A DNA stretch of 64,000 nt from Prevotella sp. BV3P1 (GCF_000479005.1 NZ_AWXC01000053.1:106912-170911), one strand, 5' to 3'. Shown: positions 43,397 through 53,252, counted from the first letter of the stretch. The notes: generated by a model from the sequence alone, not told the origin. Program-made: numbers and translations.

Positions 43397-44101
43397 ATGA
43401 AAAAGATTGTATTTCTGACTGGTGCCGGTATGTCGGTAGAAAGTGGATTCAAAACCTTTAGAGGAAGTGACGGATTGTGGGAAAACTATCCAGTAGAGCA
43501 GGTGGCGACGCATGAGGGTTGGGAGGCCGATCCTACGCTTGTGACCAACTTTTACAACATGCTTCGAAAGAAACTCTATATGGCGAAGCCCAACGAAGGG
43601 CATCGATTGATACAGCAACTCGAAGAGGCATACGACGTAACCGTTATCACTCAGAATGTTGACAATCTGCATGAGCGGGCTGGATCGTCGAGAGTAATCC
43701 ATCTACATGGCGAACTGGCCAAGGTATGTTCTAGTCGTGAGCCTTACAATGAGGCCTACATCCGCGAATTACCCCAAGAGAATTGTACCGTAGAACCAGG
43801 AACCAAGGCTGATGATGGGTCGCTCTTGCGCCCATTCATTGTATTCTTCGGCGAGAGTGTGCCCATGATTTCCGTTGCAGCCGAATACGCTCGTGAAGCT
43901 GATATCTTTGTCATCATCGGAACGTCGCTCAATGTTTATCCCGCTGCGGGATTGGTTCAATATACCAAACCCAATTGCCCCATCTATCTTATCGACCCCG
44001 AAGCGGTGCATACCAGTGGCATTCGTCATCTCAAGCACATACAGAAAGGTGCCAGTGAGGGGATGAAAGAACTCATGAAGGTCTTGGACACCAACCAATA
44101 A
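43397..44101 (+). CDS. cobB: Sirtuin-family NAD-dependent deacylase with a reduced zinc site
   Basis: A 234-residue sirtuin with the NAD-binding GAGMSVESGFKTFRG, VITQNVDNLHERAGS and catalytic His in IHLHGELAKV. It would remove acyl groups from lysines and make O-acyl-ADP-ribose. The usual CxxC...CxxC zinc knuckle is not conserved: only VCSSREP and ENCTVEP remain in that part. The DUF1893 gene follows on the same strand after 93 bases. Confidence 0.87.
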   Translation: MKKIVFLTGAGMSVESGFKTFRGSDGLWENYPVEQVATHEGWEADPTLVTNFYNMLRKKLYMAKPNEGHRLIQQLEEAYDVTVITQNVDNLHERAGSSRVIHLHGELAKVCSSREPYNEAYIRELPQENCTVEPGTKADDGSLLRPFIVFFGESVPMISVAAEYAREADIFVIIGTSLNVYPAAGLVQYTKPNCPIYLIDPEAVHTSGIRHLKHIQKGASEGMKELMKVLDTNQ

Positions 44102-44194
44102 AGAGGGCCGTTGCCCTTTCAACCCATGATGATTTTTGCACATAGCTGTAAGCTTATACATCAATAAAACCAATCAATCCAGGGAGGAATGCTT

Positions 44195-44542
44195 ATGATG
44201 AACGAACTAATTGATAAGCTGCATATAGAGCACTGCTCATTGGTGCTGCTGCACGAAGGAAACATTCGCACGTTTGAAGGTAGGGGAGTGCGAATGCTCT
44301 ACAATCTGCTAAACGATGAACCCGAATCGCTTTTTAAGTCGAAAGTAGCCATCAAGGCAGTAGGAAAGACCGCCGCCAAGGCCATGGTAGATGGTGGTGT
44401 AACCGAAGTCTACGCTGATGTGATAAGCGAAGAGGCGCATCATAGGCTCAAAGACGCTGGCATAAAGGTGAATTACGAAAAGAAAGTAAACCACCAACGC
44501 TTCTTGGAAATATGGAAGCAGATGGGCGAAATCAAAGATTGA
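44195..44542 (+). CDS. DUF1893 protein
   Basis: A 115-residue protein, MMNELIDKLHIEHCSLVLLHEGNIR..., matching DUF1893, a family with a cytidine-deaminase-like fold but no clear catalytic zinc site. A GGGAGGA Shine-Dalgarno at 44182-44188 is 6 bases from ATG 44195, so I prefer this start over 44189, which sits against the SD. It follows the sirtuin gene. The role is unknown. Confidence 0.8.
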   Translation: MMNELIDKLHIEHCSLVLLHEGNIRTFEGRGVRMLYNLLNDEPESLFKSKVAIKAVGKTAAKAMVDGGVTEVYADVISEEAHHRLKDAGIKVNYEKKVNHQRFLEIWKQMGEIKD

Positions 44543-44720
44543 TGCCACCCCTATGCAACAATCCCGTAGCTAACCTGATGGCCAAGTTCACCGTTTGTCG
44601 TGAACGGTATGGCCCTCAGGGCGTGCCGTTTGTGTGTTGTGAGCGCCAAACTGTTAATGGGAGACCTGCATGTTAGCTAAAGCCTTATTGGGTGAAACAT
44701 GCAAAATCTCCGTAAGCTTA

Positions 44721-46436
44721 TCACCCATTGTGCTGCCGAACACCCATACGAGCCTCAACAACATTCACCACATAGTCGCCCAGTTTTTCACATTCTTGAA
44801 TGATATCCATGTAGATGGTACCAATGGCATAGGTATATAGATGCGCATTGATATCGGTGATGTTGGTTGTCTTGAGTTGGTTTCGATAGCTGTTGATTTC
44901 GTTCTCGATGTTAAAAGACAGACTGGTATCCAGATTAGCCTTTCGTCCAGAGAGGATGACGTTCATCTGTGTGAGGGCATCGTCGGTGAGTTCAAACATC
45001 TGGTGCAACTGTTCGTACAGTTTTTCGGGGAACTCTTCCTTGCCACTGCGCTTGCGTTTCAAGGCACGGGCAATGTTGTAGCAACTGTCTCCGATACTCT
45101 CTATCTCGGTAATCTCTCGCAACATCGATCGTATCTTCATCTTGGTATCGTCGCTAAGGTGTGCTGTTCCCACCTGATCCAGATAGTTGGCAATCTCAAT
45201 TTCCATGCTGTCGCTGATGCCTTCGTATTTCTCTATCCGGTCAAATATCCTGGTAAACGCATTTTCATCCTTTTCAACAAGCAAGTCTCTCACCATCCCA
45301 AACATGCGCTGCATGCGTCCGGCGAACGACCGTATCTCTTTGTGTGCCTCCAAAACCGAAAGCTCTGGCGTCTTCATGATGCCCGCTTGGATGAATTGCA
45401 GACGGAAATCTTCCTCGTCATCACTGTGCCTTGGCTTAATCAGCATGCATACCAACCGCTCTATTTGAGGGATGAACCATATCAAGACAGCTGTATTCAT
45501 GATGTTGAAAGACGAGTGGAAGGCCGCCAAGACGATAGGCAGTTTTACGGCCAGTTGCTCCTGTGTCAGATTGTGTCCCATGGGGTCGTAGTGCACTAAG
45601 CCGCACACAGCATTGACAAACGGATAGAACACGCACAATACCCAAATCACTCCGATGAGGTTAAACACCAAATGAGCCAATGCGGTTCGTCGCGCTTGGG
45701 TGTTGGCTCCTAAGGCCGCAAGGTTGGCTGTGGCCGTGGTTCCGATGTTCTCACCCATGACAAGCGCGATACCCAGATAGATGGGAAGCACGCCGGAAGA
45801 GCATAACAGGATGGTGATGGCCATCACTGCAGCCGATGACTGAACGAGACAAGTGATGATGGTGCCTATGAGTAGGAAGGAGAGGATGGTGAGATAGCTG
45901 TCAACGTCAAACGATTTGAAAAAGTCAATGATCTGCGGATTGCTCTCCAGTTGCAGCTCTTTGCCTGACGTGTTGAGCAGAACCAAACTGAGGAACATGA
46001 AAGAGATACCAAAGAGAAAATCGCCTATGTATCGCATCTTGCGGCTGTAGATGAGTATGATACCCACCAGGAATGCCGGAAAGACAAAGCTGGTCAGATC
46101 GACCGAATAGCCTAAGGACATAATCCACGCCGTGAGCGTGGTTCCAATGTTCGCACCCATAATTACCGATATGGCCTGAGCGAGGGTTAACAGTCCCGCG
46201 TTGACAAACGACACGGTCATCACCGTGGTGGCCGAAGATGACTGTACGGCACAGGTGATGAACGTACCGGTGAGCATGCCGGTGAACCGATTGGTGGTCA
46301 TGGCACTCAAAATGTGGCGCAACTGTGAGCCTGCCATCTTTTGAAGAGCTTCGCTCATTACTTTCATACCATAAATCAGCAGAGCCAATGAGCCGATGAT
46401 CTTGAAAAAAATCGCTAAATAATCACTCGTTGTCAT
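44721..46436 (-). CDS. Na+/phosphate cotransporter (NptA type) with PhoU-like C-terminus
   Basis: A 571-residue inner-membrane protein. Two Na/Pi repeats carry the QSSSATTVMTVSF and QSSAAVMAITIL motifs, with about 8-10 membrane helices. From about residue 340 the protein is a cytoplasmic helical PhoU-like domain. It would take up phosphate with sodium, or export it. It diverges from the nucleoside kinase gene. Confidence 0.92.
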   Translation of the reverse strand: MTTSDYLAIFFKIIGSLALLIYGMKVMSEALQKMAGSQLRHILSAMTTNRFTGMLTGTFITCAVQSSSATTVMTVSFVNAGLLTLAQAISVIMGANIGTTLTAWIMSLGYSVDLTSFVFPAFLVGIILIYSRKMRYIGDFLFGISFMFLSLVLLNTSGKELQLESNPQIIDFFKSFDVDSYLTILSFLLIGTIITCLVQSSAAVMAITILLCSSGVLPIYLGIALVMGENIGTTATANLAALGANTQARRTALAHLVFNLIGVIWVLCVFYPFVNAVCGLVHYDPMGHNLTQEQLAVKLPIVLAAFHSSFNIMNTAVLIWFIPQIERLVCMLIKPRHSDDEEDFRLQFIQAGIMKTPELSVLEAHKEIRSFAGRMQRMFGMVRDLLVEKDENAFTRIFDRIEKYEGISDSMEIEIANYLDQVGTAHLSDDTKMKIRSMLREITEIESIGDSCYNIARALKRKRSGKEEFPEKLYEQLHQMFELTDDALTQMNVILSGRKANLDTSLSFNIENEINSYRNQLKTTNITDINAHLYTYAIGTIYMDIIQECEKLGDYVVNVVEARMGVRQHNG

Positions 46437-46533
46437 AATAATTGAATTGTTATGCGATATAATTTTTGCGCTTCAGTAAAAATCGTTATCTTTACGCTCC
46501 GTAACATTTTAATCACCAAAACGAACGAGGCTG

Positions 46534-48195
46534 ATGAAACAAGTATTGAAAATATGTTGCAAAAATAATAAAAAAACTCAAGATGTAGCTATCGGAAGCA
46601 CACTTTCTAATGTATTCATGCAATTTAATTTGAAAATGCCATACGGGCCCATCTGTGCGAGAGTGAATAACAAGGTTGTGGGAATGAATTATCAACTGTA
46701 CCACAACAAAGATGTAGAGTTCTTGGACATGCACGACGCTTCAGCATCAAGAAACTACACCCGAACGCTGTTCTTCATTCTGTGCAAGGCAGTTCACGAC
46801 CTCTATCCAGGGTCGAGAGTGGTGATTGACATTCCCGTTTCTAACGGCTATTACATCAACTTGCACATCGGACGCGAGGTAACCGATGAGGATGCAACGC
46901 GCATTCGCGAACGCATGCAGCAAATCATTGACGAGAAAATTCCTATCGAACGTTTCGAGGTGCGTACCGAAGAGGCCATCCGCATGTTTGAGCAGAAGGG
47001 TGATGAGGCCAAGGTGAAGCTGCTCAAGAGCATTGGCTCGCTCTACACGGTGTACCATCGCATCGACGATTATGTGGATTATTACTACGGTGCGTTGCTC
47101 ACCAATACGTCGGACATTTACCTGTTTGGACTGGAAAGGTATTTCGAAGGCCTACTGCTTCGCATTCCTTCTAAGCACGACCCCTCACAACTTGGCGCAC
47201 TCGTCAAGCAAGACAAGATGTTCGAAGTATTCCTTGAGCAGCATCGTTGGCAGCACATTCTGGGCGTGAGCACAGTTGGTGATTTCAATGAAGCTGTGAA
47301 AGCAGGCCATGCTACCAATCTGATTAATGTGAGCGAAGCCCTGCAAGAGAAGAAAATATCGCAGATTGCCGACCAAGTAACCACGCACCCGGAGGTGAGA
47401 GTGGTGCTTATAGCCGGGCCGTCCTCATCGGGTAAGACCACTTTCTGCAAGCGACTGAGCATCCAATTGCTGGCCAACGGCATTCGTCCCGTACAGATAT
47501 CGTTGGACGACTACTTTGTAGATCGCGAAAAAACGCCGAGGGACGCTGCGGGCGATTGGGACTATGAAAACATCCGCGCCTTGGACATCAACCTGATTAA
47601 CTTGCAGCTCAACGCGCTCTTCAGGGGTGAGGAGGTTGAGCTGCCCAAGTATGATTTCCTGTCAGGCCGGAGCGTCATGAGTGGCAAGCGGCTGCGCCTG
47701 GCCGACCGGCAGGTGCTGCTGGTGGAGGGCATTCATGCCCTGAACCCCGAACTGACGGCGCAAATCCCCAAGAGACAGAAGTTTCATGTGTATATATCGG
47801 CACTCACCAGCATCCTGCTGGATGACCATAACTACATTCCAACCACCGACAACCGGCTGCTGAGGCGCATCATCCGCGACCATAAATACCGCGGGGTGAG
47901 CGCGCAGGAAACCATCAGACGCTGGCCGAGCGTGCGGGCCGGGGAGACGAAATGGGTGTTCCCCTACCAGGAAAACGCCGACGTGATGTTCAATACCGCC
48001 ATGCTTTACGAACTGGCCGTCATACAGGAGCAGGCCGCTCCCTTGCTCGAACAGGTGCCGGAAAACTGCGTAGAGTATTCGGAAGCTTATCGCTTGCGTA
48101 AGTTCTTGAGTTACATCACCCCCATACCCAACCGCGCCTTGCCGCCAACCAGCCTCATCCGTGAGTTCCTGGGCGGCAGTTCGTTCAGGTATTAG
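46534..48195 (+). CDS. Nucleoside kinase with N-terminal TGS domain (uridine-kinase-like)
   Basis: A 553-residue protein. The first ~60 residues resemble the TGS domain of threonyl-tRNA synthetase, residues 70-220 its editing-like region and about 285-550 an uridine-kinase P-loop domain with IAGPSSSGKTTFCKRLS, SLDDYFVDREKTPRD and VLLVEGIHALNP. The fusion is typical of Bacteroidetes and Firmicutes and is annotated as nucleoside kinase. From about 47530 onward the DNA becomes visibly richer in G and C than the first part of the gene. Confidence 0.88.
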   Translation: MKQVLKICCKNNKKTQDVAIGSTLSNVFMQFNLKMPYGPICARVNNKVVGMNYQLYHNKDVEFLDMHDASASRNYTRTLFFILCKAVHDLYPGSRVVIDIPVSNGYYINLHIGREVTDEDATRIRERMQQIIDEKIPIERFEVRTEEAIRMFEQKGDEAKVKLLKSIGSLYTVYHRIDDYVDYYYGALLTNTSDIYLFGLERYFEGLLLRIPSKHDPSQLGALVKQDKMFEVFLEQHRWQHILGVSTVGDFNEAVKAGHATNLINVSEALQEKKISQIADQVTTHPEVRVVLIAGPSSSGKTTFCKRLSIQLLANGIRPVQISLDDYFVDREKTPRDAAGDWDYENIRALDINLINLQLNALFRGEEVELPKYDFLSGRSVMSGKRLRLADRQVLLVEGIHALNPELTAQIPKRQKFHVYISALTSILLDDHNYIPTTDNRLLRRIIRDHKYRGVSAQETIRRWPSVRAGETKWVFPYQENADVMFNTAMLYELAVIQEQAAPLLEQVPENCVEYSEAYRLRKFLSYITPIPNRALPPTSLIREFLGGSSFRY

Positions 48196-48252
48196 CTACG
48201 CCTGTGCCGTTGCAACAAACGGCAGACGAAGGTTTTTAATAGAAAATAATGT

Positions 48253-48290
48253 GAAGTGAGCGTAGGGTTGTACAGACTTGCGCTCACTTC
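48253..48290 (+). terminator. Terminator for the nucleoside kinase
   Basis: GAAGTGAGCG and CGCTCACTTC form a perfect 10-bp stem around an 18-base loop, followed by TTTAT. Confidence 0.65.
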
Positions 48291-48394
48291 TTTATAGTAC
48301 ACGTTGTCCTGCCTTCCACACCATAGATATAAAAGTTGTTACCAAACCTTGTGAAAATGTGTCAAAAATATTTATTTTAAAGATTTTAAATATC

Positions 48395-48402
48395 TAACTT
48401 TG
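48395..48402 (+). promoter_or_regulatory. -7 promoter element for the MFS gene
   Basis: TAACTTTG fits TAnnTTTG and lies 29 bases before the ATG at 48432. That spacing supports 48432 as the ancestral start codon. Confidence 0.5.
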
Positions 48403-48431
48403 AAAACACATCATTTATAAACAATTAGAAT

Positions 48432-49603
48432 ATGGTTCAAGAAAAAAAACTACAGATTTATTCCCTTGGGTATTGATGATTTTGATGTCATCAGTAACAT
48501 TTGTGGGAATTTTATCAGAGTTGGTGCCTTCGGGCGTGTTACCGCAAATCATGTCAGACCTTGGCGTTAACGAAGTTCAAGGCGGCAGGCTGGTGGGTTT
48601 GTATGCTCTTGCATCGGCCATATTCGGTATTCCGCTCATCTCGGCGACGATGCAGTACAACCGAAAGAAAGTGCTGCTGTGGCTATTGGTGGGATTTTCG
48701 CTTTGTAGCGTGTTGTCAGGTGTTGTACACAACTACTACGTTGTATTGGTATTGCGATTCCTCGGCGGTATCAGTGCGGGTGTTATGTGGCCTATGATTG
48801 CAGCTTTTGGCATGCGTTTGGTACATCCCAGTCATCAAGGTAGGGCTGTAGCAGTAATCATGGCGGGTAATACTTTGGGTATCAGTCTGGGTATGCCGCT
48901 GATGACATCAATCGGAGATAAGTTTGGTTGGCGTATTGAATTTATCGCATTAGGACTTCTTGTTGCGCTGATTGCGCTGCTTTCGCTATTCATGCTGCCG
49001 TCTACGCCTGGCGAAAAGCTCACCAAGAGCACATCGCCTTTTGCCATGTTGAAAAACAAATCCATTTTATTGATTATCCTTCTCACCTTGTTAGGTGTTT
49101 GTGGACATTACGGAGTATATACCTACATCACCCAATTGGTTGCCGAAATTAACGTAGTAGGAGGCATTGAGATGGCTCTGATGGTATTTGGTATCGGTTC
49201 GCTGATATCCATCATCATCGCAACGAAGTACATTGATTTGTATCTTCGTGAGCTTACTATTGCCATGTTTGCCTTCTTAGCCATAGCCATGCTCTTGTTC
49301 CACTTCTTCAAGGGCACTATGGGAATTTCGCAATTTGGCTTCTTCTTGTGGGGATTGTCGTTCGGTCTGTTGGTTACATTGTTCCAGGCTGCGGTGGGAA
49401 ATCAGGTGGAAAGTGGAAAAGACGTGGCCATGTCGGTACAATCGTGCATGTTTAATCTCTCCATCATGATTACGACATGGATTGCAGGCGTGCTGCTAAT
49501 TAGCTGCAGTCCGACGAGCTTAATATGGTATGCCGTACTGTTAGCCGTGCCCGGAATGATTATTTCTATATTCGCCAAGCATACATTGCGAAGGATAGGG
49601 TAG
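48432..49603 (+). CDS. MFS transporter (AraJ/DHA1-like), frame broken at a poly-A tract near the start
   Basis: About 390 residues with twelve hydrophobic segments, a permease of the arabinose-efflux/DHA1 group. The long open frame begins with weak starts at 48473 (TTG) or 48476 (ATG, MILMSSVTF), but reading that frame back gives TTDLFPWVLMILM, a normal MFS opening. The natural ATG at 48432 (M-V-Q-E-K-K) is in another frame; one extra A in the A(8) tract at 48442-48449 would join them. Either the gene is switched off by slippage, or translation starts at 48476, or this is a sequence error. Substrate is unknown. Confidence 0.78.
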
Positions 49604-49626
49604 AGAACAAGTTCATATACACACAT

Positions 49627-49659
49627 AAAAAAGCTGCACATTACAACGTGCAGCTTTTT
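49627..49659. terminator. Bidirectional terminator between MFS and amidohydrolase genes
   Basis: A stem of AAAAAGCTGCAC with GTGCAGCTTTTT around an 8-base loop, with A and T runs on both sides, lies between the convergent genes. Confidence 0.88.
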
Positions 49660-49672
49660 AAATTGAATGACC

Positions 49673-50920
49673 TTACATCTTGAACGGAATTTCATATTCT
49701 GTAGGTTTCTTCTTAAACAAGAACTCACCCTTTCTCACAGAAGCCAATACACCAACACGTCTGCGGATGCAATCCCATGAGCTGTCGCCATCCAGAACGA
49801 TAAAGTTGGCATCCTTGCCTTCTTCCAGTCCGTATGCGTTATGGATGTTCAAACACTTAGCACCATTGTAAGTAATCATGTCGAAAGCGTTTTCTACCTC
49901 CTCTGGGCTTGCATAATGTGACAGGTGGATAGCATTATCCAGGATGTTCATCATGTTACCGCTTCCCAATGGATACCATGGGTCGTTGATAGAGTCTTGA
50001 GCCAGTGCAACATTGATACCCATGTGCATGAATTCCTTGATACGTGTCAAGCCGCGACGCTTTGGATAAGTGTCCTGACGACCCTGCAGGTACGCGTTCT
50101 CTGTGGGGCAGGAGATGAAGTTCATCTTGCTTCTCTTGAACATGTCGAACATGCGGTAAGCATACGAGTTGTCTGCCGAACCGAACGAACAAGTGTGGCT
50201 GGCGGTGGTCTTTGTACCATAATCCTCCAGGTATACCAAGGCGTTCAATATCTCAACGAATCTTGCCATGGTGTCATCGGTCTCGTCACAGTGAACGTCA
50301 ATCAGCACATTGTATTTCATAGCCAGCTCAACAATGTCGTGGATAGACTTCTCACCAAACTCTCTTGCCGGCTCGTAGTGAGGAATACCACCGATCACGT
50401 CAGCACCCATCTTCAGCGCTTCTTCCACCAATTCTTTTCCACCCTTGTAGGTGTACATACCGTTTTGCGGGAAAGCTACTACCTGGATGTCCACAATGTC
50501 CTTCATTTCTTCTTTCAGTTCCATGAGTGCCTTGAAGCCGATAAATTTAGGATCGGTTACGTCGGTCTGTGCACGGATAAACTGTACACCCTGTGAAACT
50601 TCGTCCTCAATACCCTTGCGTGCCAACTTCTTCACACCCTCTATGGTCATTGTTGCCTTATATTTGGGCCAGTTCTCAATAGCCTCGTAAAGTGTACCCG
50701 ATGCAGCGCCAATACCTTCCATCTCGGCCAGCGTGTAAACATAGTCTAAGTGCAAGTGTGGGTCTATGTAAGGAGGAAGCACAAACTTACCCTTCAAGTT
50801 AATCTCCTCGTCACATTTAGGCAGATTATTGCCAATTTGAGCAATCTTGCCATTCTCCACTATCATTTCCGTTGCTGAACAGTTGCGATAAAATTTCGCA
50901 TTAAAGAATTTCTTTTTCAT
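49673..50920 (-). CDS. Amidohydrolase, cytosine-deaminase-like
   Basis: A 415-residue TIM-barrel amidohydrolase. The metal site is PHLHLDYVY, the deaminase motif DVHCDETDDTMARF, and further ligands are in ASHTCSF and LAQDSINDPW. The layout matches CodA-type cytosine or isoguanine deaminases, and the last ~60 residues rebuild the small N-terminal beta domain. The exact base or hydrolysed compound is uncertain. ATG 50920 (MKKKFFNAKF) is chosen over 50977 because upstream residues are AT-rich and unlike the family. It converges with the MFS gene. Confidence 0.85.
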   Translation of the reverse strand: MKKKFFNAKFYRNCSATEMIVENGKIAQIGNNLPKCDEEINLKGKFVLPPYIDPHLHLDYVYTLAEMEGIGAASGTLYEAIENWPKYKATMTIEGVKKLARKGIEDEVSQGVQFIRAQTDVTDPKFIGFKALMELKEEMKDIVDIQVVAFPQNGMYTYKGGKELVEEALKMGADVIGGIPHYEPAREFGEKSIHDIVELAMKYNVLIDVHCDETDDTMARFVEILNALVYLEDYGTKTTASHTCSFGSADNSYAYRMFDMFKRSKMNFISCPTENAYLQGRQDTYPKRRGLTRIKEFMHMGINVALAQDSINDPWYPLGSGNMMNILDNAIHLSHYASPEEVENAFDMITYNGAKCLNIHNAYGLEEGKDANFIVLDGDSSWDCIRRRVGVLASVRKGEFLFKKKPTEYEIPFKM

Positions 50921-51227
50921 AAAAAATAAGTTTAAGTATAACATTCTAAATATAAGCATTTTAATTGGAATATGCAACTTTTATTTGATGGCTTTTGGCA
51001 TAATCTTACAATATTTATAGAAATTTCTTGTTTTTTGATAATCACCTCGTTGTGTTCATCAATTTCGTTATTTTTATTCATCGAATGCTTTGCCAATCTA
51101 TTTTCTTCATCTATCTTTGCAGAAACAATTGCATACCAGTGGTTTTTCCGGGGACAGGTCATGGATGATTGGGTGCCCCATCGGGCATGACAGCTGCCGA
51201 CAATAAACTTTAGATGAACACATTGAC
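50921..51227. other. Intergenic gap between the amidohydrolase and yitT
   Basis: About 307 AT-rich bases. The only signal seen is a TATCTTTG box on the plus strand at 51112-51119 and an eight-codon frame at 51161. No hairpin or gene is apparent. Confidence 0.5.
51112..51119 (+). promoter_or_regulatory. -7 promoter element for the YitT gene
   Basis: TATCTTTG fits TAnnTTTG, 108 bases upstream of ATG 51228, implying a leader of about 100 bases. Confidence 0.4.
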
Positions 51228-52169
51228 ATGAAAATCAAAGGCTTAGAGAACGCTTTCAGTGCTAAAGAGCTGAAAGATTATTTTTTTATCACCATCGCCA
51301 TGCTTTTTTATTGCATTGGGTGGACGGTCTTTTTGTTGCCCAACAACATCACCACGGGCGGTGTTCCGGGCATTTCGTCTGTGTTGTATTGGGGACTTGG
51401 CATCCCTGTTCAGTACTCTTACTTCTTCATCAACGCTGTGTTGATTGCATTTGCGTTGCGCTTGTTGGGGCTTCGTTTCTGCATCAAAACCATTTTTGGC
51501 ATCATCATTCTAACCACGTTGACGTCGCTGGCACAAACCTATATGCGGGATGTCAGCTTGTTGAGCGACCAGCCTTTCATGGCGAGTGTCATCGGTGCGG
51601 CCTTCTGTGGAACGGGTGTCGGACTGGGCTTGTCGGCCAATGGCAGTACGGGTGGTACGGATATCGTGGCCGCCATCGTCAACAAGTATCGTGACATTTC
51701 GCTGGGAAGGGTCATTTTAATCTGTGATTTGGTGATTATTTCGTCCAGCTACCTGGCCCTGCACGATTGGGAGAAGGTGATTTATGGCTATGTGGTGCTA
51801 TTCATCACTTCGTTTTGTGTCGATCAGGTGGTCAATTCCATGCGTCGCTCGGTGCAGTTTTTTATTATTTCTGACCGATACGAGGAGATTGGTCGCCAGA
51901 TTAACGAGAATCCCCATCGAGGCTGTACAGTAATCAATGCATCTGGATTTTATTCGGGTCGCGAGATGAAGATGTTGTTCGTGCTGGCTAAAAAGAATGA
52001 GTCGGGAAAGATTTTTGATTTGATCAACGAGATCGATCCTGCTGCCTTTGTTTCTCAAAGTGCCGTGATAGGTGTTTATGGTGAAGGCTTCGACCGGTTT
52101 AAGGTGAGACAAAAAAAAGGCGCTCCCAGCAAGCTCTCTCGCATGAAAGCGGTGAACGGTAAACAATAA
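51228..52169 (+). CDS. YitT-family membrane protein (DUF161 + DUF2179)
   Basis: A 313-residue protein with five or six membrane helices in the first ~200 residues (LPNNITTGGVPGISSVLYWG is typical) and a cytoplasmic DUF2179 domain at the end (RGCTVINASGFYSGREMKMLFVLAKKNE). YitT proteins are conserved in many bacteria, with unknown transport or sensing roles. It stands alone on the plus strand. Confidence 0.88.
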   Translation: MKIKGLENAFSAKELKDYFFITIAMLFYCIGWTVFLLPNNITTGGVPGISSVLYWGLGIPVQYSYFFINAVLIAFALRLLGLRFCIKTIFGIIILTTLTSLAQTYMRDVSLLSDQPFMASVIGAAFCGTGVGLGLSANGSTGGTDIVAAIVNKYRDISLGRVILICDLVIISSSYLALHDWEKVIYGYVVLFITSFCVDQVVNSMRRSVQFFIISDRYEEIGRQINENPHRGCTVINASGFYSGREMKMLFVLAKKNESGKIFDLINEIDPAAFVSQSAVIGVYGEGFDRFKVRQKKGAPSKLSRMKAVNGKQ

Positions 52170-52234
52170 CACCCGTGAACCTCCGCATCATTTACGACAG
52201 CTGTTCACCATGATAGCATGGAGTTGCGTGTCGC

Positions 52235-52267
52235 AGGGGCGTAATTCATCACGTCCCGCGCTATGTA
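52235..52267. repeat. Dispersed 30-bp hairpin repeat, copy 2
   Basis: AGGGGCGTAATTCATCACG followed by TCCCGCGCTAT matches copy 1 at 19133-19163 at all but four of about 30 positions, all transitions. Its GGGGCGT and ACGTCCC ends can pair (one G-T). It lies between yitT and the rubrerythrin promoter. Confidence 0.6.
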
Positions 52268-52294
52268 CAAAAGAATGAAAAAAATACAAATTAA

Positions 52295-52325
52295 TTTGAC
52301 TTCAACAAATAAAATCGTATCTTTG
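52295..52325 (+). promoter_or_regulatory. Full Bacteroidetes promoter for rubrerythrin
   Basis: TTTG at 52295-52298 and TATCTTTG at 52318-52325 are exactly 19 bases apart, the consensus spacing. The ATG lies 41 bases downstream. Confidence 0.75.
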
Positions 52326-52366
52326 TATGTATAAAAGCTCATACAAACATTATTATTAAAAACATT

Positions 52367-53020
52367 ATGAAGAAGAAGTTTATTTGTACCGTATGTGGAT
52401 ACGCATACGCAGGAGAAGCTGCACCAAAAGAGTGCCCAGTATGCCATGCCAAAGCTGAGAAGTTCAAGGCTTTCGATCCAGAAGCTATTAAGGGAACAAA
52501 GACTGAAGAGAATCTCAAGGCTGCATTTGCAGGCGAGAGCCAGGCTCACACCAAGTACCTCTACTTTGCATCTAAGGCAAAGAAAGAAGGCTATGAGCAA
52601 TTGGCTGCTATCTTTGAAGAAACAGCACGCAACGAGAAAGAGCATGCAAAGGTTTGGTATAAGTTCTTGCACGGTGGTGACATCCCTACCACAACAGACA
52701 ACATCAAAGAGGCTGCTGATGGCGAAAACTATGAGTGGACAGACATGTATGTGAACATGGCGAAAGTAGCAGAGGAAGAGGGCTTCCCAGAGATTGCAGT
52801 GAAGTTCCGTGCTGTTGGTGCCGTTGAGAAGCACCACGAAGAGCGTTATCGCAAGATGTTGAAGAACATCGAAGACGAGATTGTCTTCTCACGCGATGGA
52901 AGCTGCGTATGGCAGTGCCGCAACTGTGGACACATCGTTATCGGTAAGAAGGCTCCTGCTGTATGTCCTGTTTGCGACCATCCACAGAGCTACTTCCAGA
53001 TTGAACCAGACAATCTGTAA
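52367..53020 (+). CDS. Rubrerythrin with two rubredoxin-like knuckles
   Basis: A 217-residue protein. An N-terminal CxxC...CxxC knuckle (ICTVCGYAY...ECPVCHA) is followed by a ferritin-like diiron domain ([39 protein letters not shown]) and a second C-terminal knuckle (WQCRNCGHI...VCPVCDH). Rubrerythrins reduce hydrogen peroxide in anaerobes using electrons from rubredoxin-type centres. The strong consensus promoter and dedicated terminator suggest high expression. Confidence 0.92.
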   Translation: MKKKFICTVCGYAYAGEAAPKECPVCHAKAEKFKAFDPEAIKGTKTEENLKAAFAGESQAHTKYLYFASKAKKEGYEQLAAIFEETARNEKEHAKVWYKFLHGGDIPTTTDNIKEAADGENYEWTDMYVNMAKVAEEEGFPEIAVKFRAVGAVEKHHEERYRKMLKNIEDEIVFSRDGSCVWQCRNCGHIVIGKKAPAVCPVCDHPQSYFQIEPDNL

Positions 53021-53045
53021 GTCAACAGACATAAGATAAACATGA

Positions 53046-53083
53046 ACGAGAGGTACTCAAAACGAGTATCTCTCGTTTTTTTT
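53046..53083 (+). terminator. Terminator for rubrerythrin
   Basis: ACGAGAGGTACTC (53046-53058) pairs with GAGTATCTCTCGT (53064-53076) with one G-T pair and is followed by eight Ts. Confidence 0.9.
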
Positions 53084-53212
53084 ATGCTTCGTGTGCATAT
53101 AGTGAACGGAACAAATGATCAAAACTAACCAAAAGAAAGATATCTGCGAGAGAATATTACAGAGGACAATTCATGAGAGAAGTTATCAAGCAGATAATGC
53201 AGACATCATCGT

Positions 53213-53252
53213 AAAAGGGTGCATCATAATTCATTTTACGATGCACCCTTTT
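53213..53252. terminator. Terminator serving enolase (bidirectional)
   Basis: AAAAGGGTGCATC (53213-53225) and GATGCACCCTTTT (53240-53252) form a perfect 13-bp stem with A and T runs on both sides, just past the eno stop. Confidence 0.88.

Noticed and set aside
44841..45599. 252-residue frame opposite to the Na/Pi transporter gene
   Set aside because: Antisense shadow; the minus-strand gene has complete family motifs.
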